Origin: Azophilus sp963663395
GTDB lineage: Bacteria; Pseudomonadota; Gammaproteobacteria; Pseudomonadales; Azotimanducaceae
DNA: 64,000 nt
Assembly (NCBI GenBank): GCA_963663395.1
Contig: OY760226.1
Coordinates: 2,480,001 to 2,544,000, forward strand
Direction: 5' to 3'
The translations under genes were made by a program, and so were the position numbers. Shown piece after piece: positions 43,313-52,349 of this stretch. Numbering within the stretch: the stretch's first letter is position 1; every line of letters begins with the position of its first letter. The notes beneath the pieces were generated by a model that saw only the letters and a list, made by a program, of their open reading frames with translations, did no database searches and had not been told where the DNA came from.

Positions 43313-43800
43313 TGAGTTTCGCCCGATGGCGGCTCGCTCCAGGGGGCGCCGGTCGCACAGGTTCCGGGCGGTGAGGCGAAATCAAGCACGCTCCAGACCA
43401 GGGCACCCCGAACGGTGGCGGTGGTTGGCCCCGTCTCGCCCGGCAAGAGACCGGAGTACCAGGCCGATACGATGGCTGTCTGGAGGCTTGCGCTGTCGCG
43501 AACGTCTTCACCGCGAATCAGGGCATCTACGGCCGCGCGGTGATCCGAGTTCCTGAGCGCCCTTAGCAGGCTTGCTGCGAAGCGGATGTCCAGCGACGCG
43601 GCGGGGAACCCCGTCAGTGTCGCCGAAACCCGCCGCAAGGCGTCGACTTCACTGCCAGGGGTGGAGGTCGCGCCCACAGCGGCCGGCGCCGCAGCGGCAA
43701 GCGTGGCGAACCGGCGCCGGGTCAGGCCGGCCGGACCCCGCGCACGATCACCGGGAGTGCGCGCCGGCAAGCGCGCACCTGCTTCGTTGCGATCCTTCAC
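43309..43800 (-). CDS. Sugar dehydrogenase small subunit with Tat signal
   Basis: 163 residues if started at the GTG at 43800; the frame extends to 43908. LTRRRFATLAAAAPAAVG is a twin-arginine signal, and the end IVSAWYSGLLPG with WSVLDFASPPGTC is typical of the small (gamma) subunit of FAD glucose/sorbitol dehydrogenases. It acts as a carrier that takes the folded flavoprotein across the inner membrane. It overlaps the large-subunit gene by four bases (ATGA). The start is uncertain because the first 45 residues are poorly conserved-looking. Confidence 0.8.
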   Translation of the reverse strand: MKDRNEAGARLPARTPGDRARGPAGLTRRRFATLAAAAPAAVGATSTPGSEVDALRRVSATLTGFPAASLDIRFAASLLRALRNSDHRAAVDALIRGEDVRDSASLQTAIVSAWYSGLLPGETGPTTATVRGALVWSVLDFASPPGTCATGAPWSEPPSGETQ

Positions 43801-43951
43801 CGTATCCCGATACGCGTTCGGAATCGCGCCTTCCGTCTGTACGCCCGTGAGCACGCTGATCCGCGGCTGCCAGTCGGAAAGAGCGCCGTGATGTCCGCGG
43901 CGCACCATGGCCGTCGGGTGCCGGAACGTACGATCATTTGCAGCGGACCCG

Positions 43952-44413
43952 TCAGCGGCTGAGGTGCTCCACCAGGAGCTTCAGTTCTCCTTCGTGCCGC
44001 ACGATGACGCTGGTGCCCCGGCCAACGACCTCGAACGGCCCGTTTTCCGTGACGCCGGACCAGTGAAACAGGAACGTGGCGGTGGCGAAGCTGTTGTCGG
44101 CATGGATGACCTCGATGTCGCTCATGAAATACCGCTCGTCTTCGACTTCGTGCGCCCAGGTGCTCTCGAAGGCACCGCGAGCGGCTTCGAGCCCCCGGAA
44201 GTCGCCGTCATTGAAACGGAAGAGCGGGTTTGGGTGGAGCAGCGGCGCCACCCTGTCGAAGTCTTCCGTGTTCTGCGCCACCTCGAATCGGTTCAGGAAG
44301 TCCACCACCTGCCGTTCGGTAATCTGTTCCGCCATGTTCGCGCCGCTGGCTGTCATGCACACGGCGGAACATGTTACGGCAAGCAGCGCCGAAATCCCGA
44401 ACCGCCGGGTCAT
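43952..44413 (-). CDS. Secreted NTF2-like (SnoaL/DUF4440-type) protein
   Basis: 153 residues from the ATG at 44413 (MTRRFGISALLAVTCSAVCM, an export signal; the frame extends to 44524). The mature part has the cone-shaped NTF2 fold signature: VVDFLNRFEVAQNTEDFDRV, PLLHPNPLFRFNDGD, TWAHEVEDERYFMSDIEVI, ATATFLFHWSG and a final strand VRHEGELKLLVEHLS. Catalytic role unknown; such proteins may be isomerases or binding proteins. It ends 151 bases past the start of the sugar-dehydrogenase genes. Confidence 0.7.
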   Translation of the reverse strand: MTRRFGISALLAVTCSAVCMTASGANMAEQITERQVVDFLNRFEVAQNTEDFDRVAPLLHPNPLFRFNDGDFRGLEAARGAFESTWAHEVEDERYFMSDIEVIHADNSFATATFLFHWSGVTENGPFEVVGRGTSVIVRHEGELKLLVEHLSR

Positions 44414-44932
44414 CCGGACAAGGGAAAGGTATCCACGGACTGTGTCGCTCAGTTCAGGCAAAACGGTTTCGGGGCTCGCCGCTGTGTCGGATTGTGCCGC
44501 CGTTCGGCGCACAGGGCGCTGCATGGCGGCTTACAGTCTGATTGTCTTGCGCCTCGTTGCCAAGTAGCCAATCCTCTGCGGCGGCGCAAGCGTGAAGACC
44601 GCCGGGGCCAGGCCCGACGGGGCGATGCCGCGATCCCGACGAAAACGCGGCGCGCGCCTGCGAACTTGGCTCATTTGACCAGCTGATCCGCGAAAAACCG
44701 ATCCAGACCAGGGGAAAACCATGGCGGCAGACCGGCCTCTCCAAGTTGCGGCGCAACTTGATCGCGTCGCGCCAGCGACGCGCCTTGACCGTTCGCTAAC
44801 TGGAAACCGCTCGATATTCGACTTTCAACGGCCTATCTTGTGCAGCAGGACAATCGCTGGAAACGCGAAGTGACCCATCCCTCCGGAATCGCCGCTGGCA
44901 GCACATCGCAGCATCGATTGCGCGCCTGATCG
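44414..44932. other. Intergenic region with a REP-like double hairpin
   Basis: About 520 bases between the NTF2-like gene (minus) and pdxA-like gene (plus). Apart from the repeat at 44742-44782 I see no gene; small frames lack support. The promoters of both divergent units should lie here. Confidence 0.5.
44742..44782. repeat. Double-hairpin repeat, copy 1
   Basis: Two adjacent perfect hairpins: caagttgc/gcaacttg with a 3-nt loop and cgcgtcgc/gcgacgcg with a 4-nt loop, two bases apart. The same structure occurs at 52195-52234, with the flanks cctctc before and cgcct(t/g)gacc after. The second stem differs between copies by a paired change, so base-pairing is kept. This is the layout of REP/BIME-like elements. 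Confidence 0.75.
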
Positions 44933-45994
44933 ATGAGCCGCCGTCACGCCGTCAAGCCGCTGGGCATCACGATGGGGGATCCGGCCGGAATCGGGCCGGA
45001 AGTGCTGGTAAAGACGCTGCGCGGCGGTGCACGGGACGGCGCGCCGCTGGTGTTGGTCGGCAGCCGTTGGGCGCTGGCGCAAGGGGCCGCCGCTGCCGGC
45101 TTGCCGGAGCCGGACCTGCCTGAAATTGCCGAACCTGGAGATCTTGAGGGAAGTGCGGGGATTATCGACATCGGGGTCGGGCGGCCGGCGGATTTCCGTT
45201 TCGGCGCCGTTGATCCGGCCTGTGGCGCCCATGCTGTCCGTTCCGTGGAGCGCGCCGCCGAACTCTGCATGGCGGGGCAGCTTGCGGCCATGGTCACCGC
45301 TCCCATCAACAAGGAAGCCGTGCACGCCGCCGGCTACGTGGACGACATCGGCCACCAGGAGATACTTGCGCGCATCACGCGGGCGACACTCACGGCGACA
45401 ATGCTGATGACGCCGGGTCTGCGGGTGGTGCACCTGTCCACCCACAAGCCCCTGACGGAAGCCGCGCGCTTCGTCACCCGGGCGAACGTGGTGGCCAGGC
45501 TGCAGCTGGCCGACCGGTCGCTGACCGACTGGGGGCTGCCGCGGGCGCGGATCGCCGTTGCCGCGCTGAATCCGCACGGCGGCGAGGGCGGCATGCTCGG
45601 CAGGGAGGAGATCGATGAGCTCGGGCCGGCCGTTGGCGATGCGCGGGCGCAGGGAATCGATGCGCACGGGCCGATACCGGCGGATTCCGTCTTCAACCGG
45701 GCCATTGCCGGGGAGTTCGATGCGGTGCTGGCGCTGTATCACGACCAGGGACACATCGCGGTGAAGGTGCACGACTTCCACGGCAGCACCACCGCCACCC
45801 TCGGTATACCCTTCGTGCGCACGTCCGTGGACCACGGAACCGCGTTCGACATCGCCGGTCTCGGCAAGGCCGACCCGCGCGGCATGGCGGCGGCGCTGGA
45901 CGCCGCGGCCGCCCTGGTGGAAGGCCGGCTTGCGGGCCTCTGGCCGGCTGCGGCAAACTCCGCCGCTACGTCCGGTAAAAGGAATCGCCCATGA
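44933..45994 (+). CDS. pdxA: PdxA-family 4-hydroxythreonine-4-phosphate (or threonate-type) dehydrogenase
   Basis: 353 residues. Motifs of the PdxA family: ITMGDPAGIGPEVLVK, VTAPINKEAVHAAG, GHQEILARIT, HLSTHKPLTEA, ALNPHGGEGGMLGREE, ALYHDQGHIAVKVHDF and FVRTSVDHGTAFDIAG. The His and Asp residues of GHQE, HDQGH and DHGTA bind the metal. In vitamin B6 synthesis it oxidises 4-hydroxythreonine phosphate; PdxA2-type relatives act on 4-phospho-D-threonate or erythronate. Here it overlaps a zinc alcohol dehydrogenase and a mannonate-dehydratase-like gene, so a sugar-acid role is at least as likely. Confidence 0.85.
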   Translation: MSRRHAVKPLGITMGDPAGIGPEVLVKTLRGGARDGAPLVLVGSRWALAQGAAAAGLPEPDLPEIAEPGDLEGSAGIIDIGVGRPADFRFGAVDPACGAHAVRSVERAAELCMAGQLAAMVTAPINKEAVHAAGYVDDIGHQEILARITRATLTATMLMTPGLRVVHLSTHKPLTEAARFVTRANVVARLQLADRSLTDWGLPRARIAVAALNPHGGEGGMLGREEIDELGPAVGDARAQGIDAHGPIPADSVFNRAIAGEFDAVLALYHDQGHIAVKVHDFHGSTTATLGIPFVRTSVDHGTAFDIAGLGKADPRGMAAALDAAAALVEGRLAGLWPAAANSAATSGKRNRP

Positions 45995-47073
45995 AAGCGG
46001 CTGTCTTGCGGGAACCCAATGTGCCGATGGAAATCGAGGACATCGATGTATCGCTGCCCGGTCCCCGGGAAGTGCTGGTGCGCACCGCTGCCACCGGCGT
46101 CTGCCACAGCGACCTGCACCACTACAACGGCACCTATCCCGCCCGCATGCCCCTGGTGCTTGGGCACGAGAGCGCGGGAGTGGTCGAGGCGGTGGGGCGG
46201 GATGTCAACTACGTTCAGCCGGGCGATCATGTCATCACCTGTTTCTCGGCATTCTGCGGGCATTGCGAACACTGCCTGACGGGGCGCATGAGCCTGTGCG
46301 TGGAACCGGAAACGCGGCGCGGGCGCGGCCAGGAACCGCGCATCAGCCAGGCGGGCGCGGGGCTCGATCAGTTCGCGAACCTGGGTTCCTTCGCCGAAAA
46401 CATGCTGGTGCACGAGCACCAGGTGGTGAAGGTGCGCGACGACATGCCATTCGAACAGGCGGCGCTGATCGGCTGCGCCGTGGTGACGGGGTTTGGCGCG
46501 GTGATTCACACGGCCAAGGTGCAGCCTGGCGAGACCGTTGCCGTGATCGGTTGCGGCGGTATCGGCCTCATGTGCATCAACGGCGCCGCCATCGCCGGCG
46601 CCGGCCAAATCATCGCCGTCGATACCGTCCCCTCCAAGCTGGAACTGGCGCGCAACTTTGGCGCCACTGACATCGTCAATGCCCGCGAGCAGGACCCGGT
46701 CGGAGCGGTCATGGGCCTGACCGGCAAGGGCGTACACCACGCCCTGGAAGCCATCGGCCTCAAGGCGACGGCGGAACAGGCGTTCCAGATGCTGCGGCAC
46801 GGCGGTATGGCGACCATCATCGGCATGATCCCGCCAGGGGAAATGGTTGCCATGCACGGGGCGGATTTCGTGTTCGAGAAGAAGATCCAGGGCTGCATGA
46901 TGGGCTCCAATCGGTTCCGCATCGACATGCCGCGCTTCGTCGATTTCTACCTGCAGGGCAGGCTGCGCCTCGACGACCTGATCTCCAGGCGCATCGGGCT
47001 CGCCCAGGTGAACGAGGCGCTCAAGGAACTGGAGTCCGGCGAACTCGCCCGCAGCGTCATCGTGTTTGAATGA
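45991..47073 (+). CDS. Zinc-dependent alcohol dehydrogenase (MDR family)
   Basis: 360 residues, ATG overlapping the pdxA-like stop by four bases. The catalytic zinc site is in GVCHSDLHHYNGTYP and LGHESAGVVEAVG; the structural zinc site is CGHCEHCLTGRMSLC. The NAD-binding Rossmann fold has AVIGCGGIGLMCINGA. The layout follows the class III and related MDR branch. It oxidises or reduces an alcohol or sugar-alcohol in the cytoplasm. Its stop overlaps the next start by four bases as well, so all three are translationally coupled. Confidence 0.88.
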   Translation: MKAAVLREPNVPMEIEDIDVSLPGPREVLVRTAATGVCHSDLHHYNGTYPARMPLVLGHESAGVVEAVGRDVNYVQPGDHVITCFSAFCGHCEHCLTGRMSLCVEPETRRGRGQEPRISQAGAGLDQFANLGSFAENMLVHEHQVVKVRDDMPFEQAALIGCAVVTGFGAVIHTAKVQPGETVAVIGCGGIGLMCINGAAIAGAGQIIAVDTVPSKLELARNFGATDIVNAREQDPVGAVMGLTGKGVHHALEAIGLKATAEQAFQMLRHGGMATIIGMIPPGEMVAMHGADFVFEKKIQGCMMGSNRFRIDMPRFVDFYLQGRLRLDDLISRRIGLAQVNEALKELESGELARSVIVFE

Positions 47074-48278
47074 AGATCGCGGCAGTCAAGGTCATCGTCA
47101 CCTGCCCGGGCCGCAACTTCGTCACGCTCAAGATCACCACCGACCAGGGTGTGCACGGCATCGGCGATGCGACGCTCAACGGCCGGGAACTGGCCGTTGT
47201 GTCCTACCTCGAGGATCACGTGGCAGACTGCCTGATCGGGCGGGACGCGAGCGAAATCGAGGACATCTGGCAGTACCTTTATCGCGGCTGTTACTGGCGG
47301 CGCGGCCCGGTAACCATGGCGGCCATCGGTGCGGTCGATACGGCTCTCTGGGACATCAAGGCCAAGGCGGCGGGCATGCCCCTGTATCAGTTGCTCGGCG
47401 GCAGGAGCCGACGGGGCGTCATGGTCTACGGCCACGCCAGCGGTGGGGACATCGAAGAAACCGCCGATGAAGTCGCGCGATATATCGAACTCGGCTACCG
47501 GGCGATCCGGGCACAGTGCGGTGTTCCGGGGATGGAATCGACCTATGGCGTCTCTACCGACAAGATGTACTACGAGCCGGCGGACGCAACGCTACCCACG
47601 GAAAACGTCTGGTCCACGGAAAAGTACCTCGACCACGTGCCGAAGCTGTTCGACCGGCTGCGCGACCGCTTCGGCTTCGACTGCCATCTTCTGCACGACG
47701 TACACCACCGGTTGACGCCCATGGAGGCGGCCCGGCTCGGCATCTCGCTGGAAGACTATCGCCTGTTCTGGATGGAGGACCCCACCCCGGCAGAGAACCA
47801 GGAAGCCTTCCGGCTGATACGCAAGCACACCGTCACGCCGCTGGCAGTGGGTGAGATCTTCAATACCGTATGGGATTGCAAGGATCTCCTGAGCGAGCAG
47901 TTGATCGATTACATCCGCACCGCCGTTGTTCATGCTGGAGGCATCACCCACCTCCGCAGGATTGCCGATCTTGCGGCGATCTACCAGGTGCGCACCGGCT
48001 GCCACGGGGCCACCGACCTCTCGCCGGTCTGCATGGGCGCGGCCCTGCACTTCGATACCTGGGTGCCCAATTTCGGTATCCAGGAATACATGCGGCATTC
48101 GGAACTGACCGACGAGGTGTTTCCCCACGACTACCGGTTTGACGCGGGCGAACTCATTGCCGGCGAGTTGCCCGGGCATGGCGTGGATATCGATGAAAAG
48201 CTTGCCGCGAAATACCCGTACGAGAAGGCCTACCTGCCGGTCAACCGACTTCAGGACGGCACGATGTGGAACTGGTAA
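47070..48278 (+). CDS. Enolase-superfamily mannonate-dehydratase-like (ManD/RspA) enzyme
   Basis: 402 residues. Metal ligands are seen in LLHDVHHRL (Asp with the catalytic His), WMEDPTP (Glu), AVGEIF (Glu) and the catalytic C-terminal HGATDLSPVC. GYRAIRAQCGVPGM carries the Arg of the ManD family, and MYYEPADATLPTENVWST its insertion loop. ManD converts D-mannonate to 2-keto-3-deoxygluconate; many relatives have low or other activity, so a gene symbol is withheld. Third gene of the coupled operon, suggesting breakdown of a hexuronate-derived acid with the two dehydrogenases. Confidence 0.85.
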   Translation: MKIAAVKVIVTCPGRNFVTLKITTDQGVHGIGDATLNGRELAVVSYLEDHVADCLIGRDASEIEDIWQYLYRGCYWRRGPVTMAAIGAVDTALWDIKAKAAGMPLYQLLGGRSRRGVMVYGHASGGDIEETADEVARYIELGYRAIRAQCGVPGMESTYGVSTDKMYYEPADATLPTENVWSTEKYLDHVPKLFDRLRDRFGFDCHLLHDVHHRLTPMEAARLGISLEDYRLFWMEDPTPAENQEAFRLIRKHTVTPLAVGEIFNTVWDCKDLLSEQLIDYIRTAVVHAGGITHLRRIADLAAIYQVRTGCHGATDLSPVCMGAALHFDTWVPNFGIQEYMRHSELTDEVFPHDYRFDAGELIAGELPGHGVDIDEKLAAKYPYEKAYLPVNRLQDGTMWNW

Positions 48279-48296
48279 TCCGGCCCGGTGGCCGAT

Positions 48297-49079
48297 TCAG
48301 TCGACTTCGGTGATCAGGGGGAGTTTGAATTCAAACCGCGTGCCGCTGCCGACATCGCTGTAGACGCTGATCGGGCTGCCATGCAGGTCGAGTATCTGCT
48401 TGACTATGGCGAGCCCCAGGCCGGCGGACTCGGAATTCGCCTCATTGTGGGGGTGCGCCGTGTAGAAGCGGTCGAATATCCGGGGGAGGCGATCTTCCGG
48501 GATTCCGGGGCCGCTGTTTGAGATGGCTACGTTGATGGAGTCACCGCCCGGCACCATGGATATGGCGAGCTTGCCGTACTCTGGCGTGTAACGGATGCCG
48601 TTGCTGATCAGGTTCTCGAGTACCCGCTGAATCTGGGCGATATTGCCCATGGTAAACGCCGGTGCCGCACCGACATCGAATGTGAAACGGATTTTCTTTT
48701 GCTCGGCCTGCAGTTTGAACCCCATGGCCGTGTCCATGACCAGTTCGGAAAGGGAGAATCTTTCCTGTTGGCAGGGCACGTCGATGTCGCCGAACACGGA
48801 CAACGCGAACAGTTCATTAACCAGCGCGCTGGCCCGAACCGTGTGCTTGTGTGCGATTTCCAGATACTTGCGATGTACCCGGGGTGGAAGGTCGTTTTTG
48901 ACGAGTGGCGTTTCGAGGTAACCCCTTACGGCAGAGAGGGCGGAACGTATGTCGTGGAGGACGTTTGCTGCGAATTCCCTGCGCAGGCCATTTTCGGACT
49001 CCCGTCTTGCGAGGTGTTCCTCCTGTTCTTCGCAGGCGCCCGTCGGAGCCCTGATGTCGCAACCGCTCGAGCGCTTCAT
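48297..49079 (-). CDS. Sensor histidine kinase without sensor or membrane part
   Basis: 260 residues. The phospho-acceptor His42 is in NVLHDIRSALSAVRGY, the N box is ENLISNGIRYTP, and the G boxes NSGPGIPEDRLPRIFDRFY and AGLGLAIVKQILDLHG with GSGTRFEF follow. There is no transmembrane helix; a short helical leader precedes the dimerisation domain. It is a soluble kinase, or has lost its sensor. The start overlaps the response regulator gene by four bases. It converges with the mannonate-type operon. Confidence 0.87.
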   Translation of the reverse strand: MKRSSGCDIRAPTGACEEQEEHLARRESENGLRREFAANVLHDIRSALSAVRGYLETPLVKNDLPPRVHRKYLEIAHKHTVRASALVNELFALSVFGDIDVPCQQERFSLSELVMDTAMGFKLQAEQKKIRFTFDVGAAPAFTMGNIAQIQRVLENLISNGIRYTPEYGKLAISMVPGGDSINVAISNSGPGIPEDRLPRIFDRFYTAHPHNEANSESAGLGLAIVKQILDLHGSPISVYSDVGSGTRFEFKLPLITEVD

Positions 49080-49801
49080 GAGTTGGGCGATGGCCGGTCG
49101 ACGAACTTGTAGCCGACGCCCCAGACAGTGACAATGATTTCCGGACGGGACGGGTCCTGCTCTATCTTCGCCCGCAGTCGGTTGATGTGGGAATTCACCG
49201 TATGCTCGTAGCCCACGTGGCCGTATCCCCAGACGCTGTCGAGGAGTTCCGCACGATTGAACACGCGGCCCGGGTGGCGAACAAAATGCTCCAGCAGATC
49301 GAACTCGCGAGCCGTCAGGTCGACGGGTTTGCCGTCTCTCAGAACTTCCCGATGGGCCGGGTTGATGGTGATCGAGCCAGCGGCAATCAGACCATTGGCG
49401 TTGTCATCGCGTACTGAGGACTCGCGCAGGCTCTTCACGCGGCGCATGATTGCCCGCACGCGCGCGGCCAACTCCAGTACGCTGAATGGTTTGGGCAAAT
49501 AGTCATCGGCGCCGGTCTCGAGGCCGAGCACACGGTCGCGTTCCTGTGCTTTGGAGGTCAGCATCAGGATGGGCTGGTAAGACCGCGCGCGCCGCACCGC
49601 GCGGCAAATGGCCAATCCGTCAGGTCCTGGAAGAATCAGGTCGATGATGATCAGCGTCCAGTTCATTGTCGTCGCCAAGCGCATGCCTTCGTGGCCGTCA
49701 CGCGCCACCACGACCTCGTCGCAAAGGTCGGCCACGTGTAACGCCACGAGTTCTGAGACATCCTGATCGTCCTCGACCAGCAGAATCCGGCTGGGGTTCA
49801 C
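49076..49801 (-). CDS. OmpR/PhoB-type response regulator
   Basis: 241 residues. The receiver has the acidic pocket VEDD (D11, D12), phospho-acceptor D54 in IIIDLILPGPDG, Thr and Lys in LTSKAQERD and YLPKPFSV. The C-terminal winged helix has PVDLTAREFDLLEHFVRHPG, NRAELLDSVWGY and HINRLRAKIEQDP, ending VWGVGYKFVD. It activates or represses target promoters when phosphorylated by the adjacent kinase, with which it is translationally coupled. Targets unknown; the neighbouring pdxA-ADH-ManD operon and DUF169 gene are candidates. Confidence 0.92.
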   Translation of the reverse strand: MNPSRILLVEDDQDVSELVALHVADLCDEVVVARDGHEGMRLATTMNWTLIIIDLILPGPDGLAICRAVRRARSYQPILMLTSKAQERDRVLGLETGADDYLPKPFSVLELAARVRAIMRRVKSLRESSVRDDNANGLIAAGSITINPAHREVLRDGKPVDLTAREFDLLEHFVRHPGRVFNRAELLDSVWGYGHVGYEHTVNSHINRLRAKIEQDPSRPEIIVTVWGVGYKFVDRPSPNS

Positions 49802-49989
49802 GTCCGTTTGTCATTAAGCCATGTTGCGGTGCCGTGCGTGTGCCGCACCTTTGCAACGTTTGACCCCAAAAGTCCCGAAAATATCCCGGCAGCCGGACCC
49901 GGGTGCGGGAATCGATGCGAAATGACGCTTGTGGCGCGGGTCGGATACTATTCGAACGGGGCGCCCCTTGGGGACCTCGCGGCGGGCTT

Positions 49990-50784
49990 TCAGCCGTCCT
50001 GCCGGTAGCTGACACCCATGCCGGCGCGGACGTCGTTGTTCACGCCGTAGGGCGGTATCGGGTAGCGCAGGCCGTTGCGGGAAAGCGCTTCCAGGCCGGC
50101 AATCGCTCCGGGGAGGAACCTGGGCGGCAACGCCATGAGCAGTTCGTCTTCCATCACGCCGCCGTAACGGCGCTCGGCGAAGCAGGGGATCGACAGGCTC
50201 GGTTCACCGGTCTTGAGCGCCCGGCCCCAGGAGTCGGCGCAGGACGACTCTCCCACGCAACCCCACTCGAGTTTCCGGTAACCGGTCCACTGCAGGCCGT
50301 TGATGAACAGGATCATCTGGGCAGGGGTCGCGTAGATCATACAGATGTCGGGCGGGTTCAATCGGCCGCTGACCAGGGGGCTTACAGCCATCGCCTCGTA
50401 TTTTCCGTAGGGCACCACGTCCATGGCCCGCTGGTGGGCGGCGGCTTCGGCGGCGTTTTCGTACCAGACGCCGGCCATCCTGTCGCCACTCAGCCACTCC
50501 TCGCTACGGGGGTGCAGCCCGATCACGGTACTGCACTGGGCCCCGACCAGGTCTTCCACGGTGATGCCGACGGTCCAGCCGTTACGGGCCGCCTGGCCGA
50601 CGATCTGATCGGTGGTATGAATTGCCCGGGGCCGGCGAATGCGCTGAATGGCTTCCATGTCCGCGCGGCGCTCGAACAGCTTCATGCCGATCGGCGTCGT
50701 GCGCAGGCGCAGCAGACGGTTCAGGCCGCCGACCAGGTCGGGCCAGTCGTAGGTGGATTGGTCGGTAGCAATCAATTCAGCCAT
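49990..50784 (-). CDS. DUF169 family protein
   Basis: 264 residues. The family is seen in RTTPIGMKLFE near residue 30, IVGQAARNGWTVGITVEDLV with GAQCSTVIGL, then KYEAMAVSPLVSG, ICMIYATPAQMILFINGLQW and CVGESSCADSWGRAL. DUF169 members bind ligands through conserved Cys residues and are of unknown function. It is transcribed in the same direction as the two-component genes but upstream of them, 188 bases away. Confidence 0.85.
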   Translation of the reverse strand: MAELIATDQSTYDWPDLVGGLNRLLRLRTTPIGMKLFERRADMEAIQRIRRPRAIHTTDQIVGQAARNGWTVGITVEDLVGAQCSTVIGLHPRSEEWLSGDRMAGVWYENAAEAAAHQRAMDVVPYGKYEAMAVSPLVSGRLNPPDICMIYATPAQMILFINGLQWTGYRKLEWGCVGESSCADSWGRALKTGEPSLSIPCFAERRYGGVMEDELLMALPPRFLPGAIAGLEALSRNGLRYPIPPYGVNNDVRAGMGVSYRQDG

Positions 50785-50952
50785 GGTGGGTGTCCCCGGA
50801 ACGCCGAGGCCGGCAATTTAACTTATCGTGCCCGGTGAAAGTAGCGCGCCGCCCCATAGATGCAAGGGTGACAAAGGCCGTTGAGTCTGATTTCATTTTC
50901 GGTTCCGCGCGCAGAGGCGCGCACCCGGGACTGACAAGGGGTTGCCGACACC

Positions 50953-52098
50953 ATGCCGATGATACTCAACGAAGAGCAGAACATGCTCAAGGACACGGCC
51001 AGGGACTTCTGCGCCAACAATCTGCCCATCTCGCAACTGCGCAAGTTGCGGGACGAGAACTCGCCGGCGGGGTTCGACCGCGACACCTGGAAGGCGATGG
51101 TGGAACTCGGCTGGGCGGGTATTCCGTTTCCGGAGGCCTACGGCGGGCTGGAGTTCGGCTACAAGGGGCTGGGCGTGGTCACGGAAGAGACGGGGCGAAC
51201 TCTCGGGGCCAGCCCGCTGTTCGCCAGCGTCTGGGTTTGCGGCACCGCGGTCAACATCGGCGGCAGCGATGCCCAGAAGGCTGAACTGTTGCCGGGTGTC
51301 TGCTCCGGCGAGCGCCTCATGGCTCTTGCGCTCGAGGAGTCTCACCGTCACGATCCCTATGGAGCGGCAACGTCGGCAGTGCCTCTCGGCGACGGATTCG
51401 CGCTGAACGGCAAGAAGTCCTTTGTCCTCGACGGCCACGTCGCCGACCAGTTCATCGTGGTGGCGCGTACTTCCGGTGCGCCCGGCGAGAGGGCAGGCTT
51501 GAGCCTCTTCGTCGTGGACAGCCAGGCGCCCGGGGTCGACGTACGGCGCACCAGCATGGTCGACTCGCGCAATGCCGCCAACGTGGAACTGGTGAACGTG
51601 CAGGTCGGACGCGAGGCGCTGCTCGGTGGTCTCGGCGAGGGCGCCGACGTACTCGACCTGACCCTGGACATCGCACGCATCGGCATGGCCGCGGAAATGC
51701 TCGGCGGCTTGCAGGAATGTTTCGAGCGGACCATCGCCTACCTGAAGGAGCGGGAACAGTTCGGCGTGCCGATCGGCTCGTTCCAGGCGCTCAAGCATCG
51801 AGCGGCAAACATGTTCTGCGAGGTGGAACTGTCGAAATCCTGCGTTCTGGAGGCGCTCACTGCAATCGACGAGAACAGGGATGCGCAGGAGGTGGCCAAG
51901 CTCGCGAGCCTGGCCAAGACCAAGGTCGGCGAAACCTACAACCTGGTTTCCCGGGAAGGCATCCAGATGCACGGCGGTATCGGCATGACCGACGAATTCG
52001 ACATCGGCTTCTTCATCAAGCGGGCGGCGGTGTCCGAGCAGACGTTCGGAGACATCAACTTTCACCGCAACCGCTATGGGGAGCTCGAGGGTTACTAG
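50953..52098 (+). CDS. Acyl-CoA dehydrogenase family protein
   Basis: 381 residues. N-terminal helical domain NEEQNMLKDTARDFCANN, middle beta domain LMALALEESHRHDPYG with KKSFVLDGHVADQFIVVART, C-terminal helical domain IARIGMAAEMLGGLQECFER, REQFGVPIGSFQALKHRAAN and GIQMHGGIGMTDEFDIGFF. It is a FAD enzyme oxidising acyl-CoA at the alpha-beta bond. It is of the shorter ACAD type used for CoA thioesters of branched or steroid acids. No electron-transfer flavoprotein genes are next to it. Confidence 0.9.
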   Translation: MPMILNEEQNMLKDTARDFCANNLPISQLRKLRDENSPAGFDRDTWKAMVELGWAGIPFPEAYGGLEFGYKGLGVVTEETGRTLGASPLFASVWVCGTAVNIGGSDAQKAELLPGVCSGERLMALALEESHRHDPYGAATSAVPLGDGFALNGKKSFVLDGHVADQFIVVARTSGAPGERAGLSLFVVDSQAPGVDVRRTSMVDSRNAANVELVNVQVGREALLGGLGEGADVLDLTLDIARIGMAAEMLGGLQECFERTIAYLKEREQFGVPIGSFQALKHRAANMFCEVELSKSCVLEALTAIDENRDAQEVAKLASLAKTKVGETYNLVSREGIQMHGGIGMTDEFDIGFFIKRAAVSEQTFGDINFHRNRYGELEGY

Positions 52099-52194
52099 GT
52101 CGAAGCCGACCGGACAGCGGCCCGGTATTGCCGTGCTGCACCGGGCCTTTCACGGCGATGCATGCCGCCGCGGTGCATTTGCAAACCACCTCTC

Positions 52195-52234
52195 CAAGTT
52201 GCGGAGCAACTTGATCGCGTTGCCAAGCAACGCG
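52195..52234. repeat. Double-hairpin repeat, copy 2
   Basis: caagttgc/gcaacttg with loop gga, then two bases, then cgcgttgc/gcaacgcg with loop caa. The first stem is identical to copy 1; in the second stem a C-G pair is replaced by T-A. It lies 97 bases after the acyl-CoA dehydrogenase and 116 before the GtrA gene. No RAYT-type transposase is in the window. Confidence 0.75.
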
Positions 52235-52349
52235 CCTGGACCTCTTGTTCGCGGAAAAGGTTGTCAATTGGGTCAAACCCCTCCCGGTCGCTGTTTCCTC
52301 GTCAGGATGGGGCGTCGCCCCGTAAGAATTCGGAAGCGGAGGAATAGCT

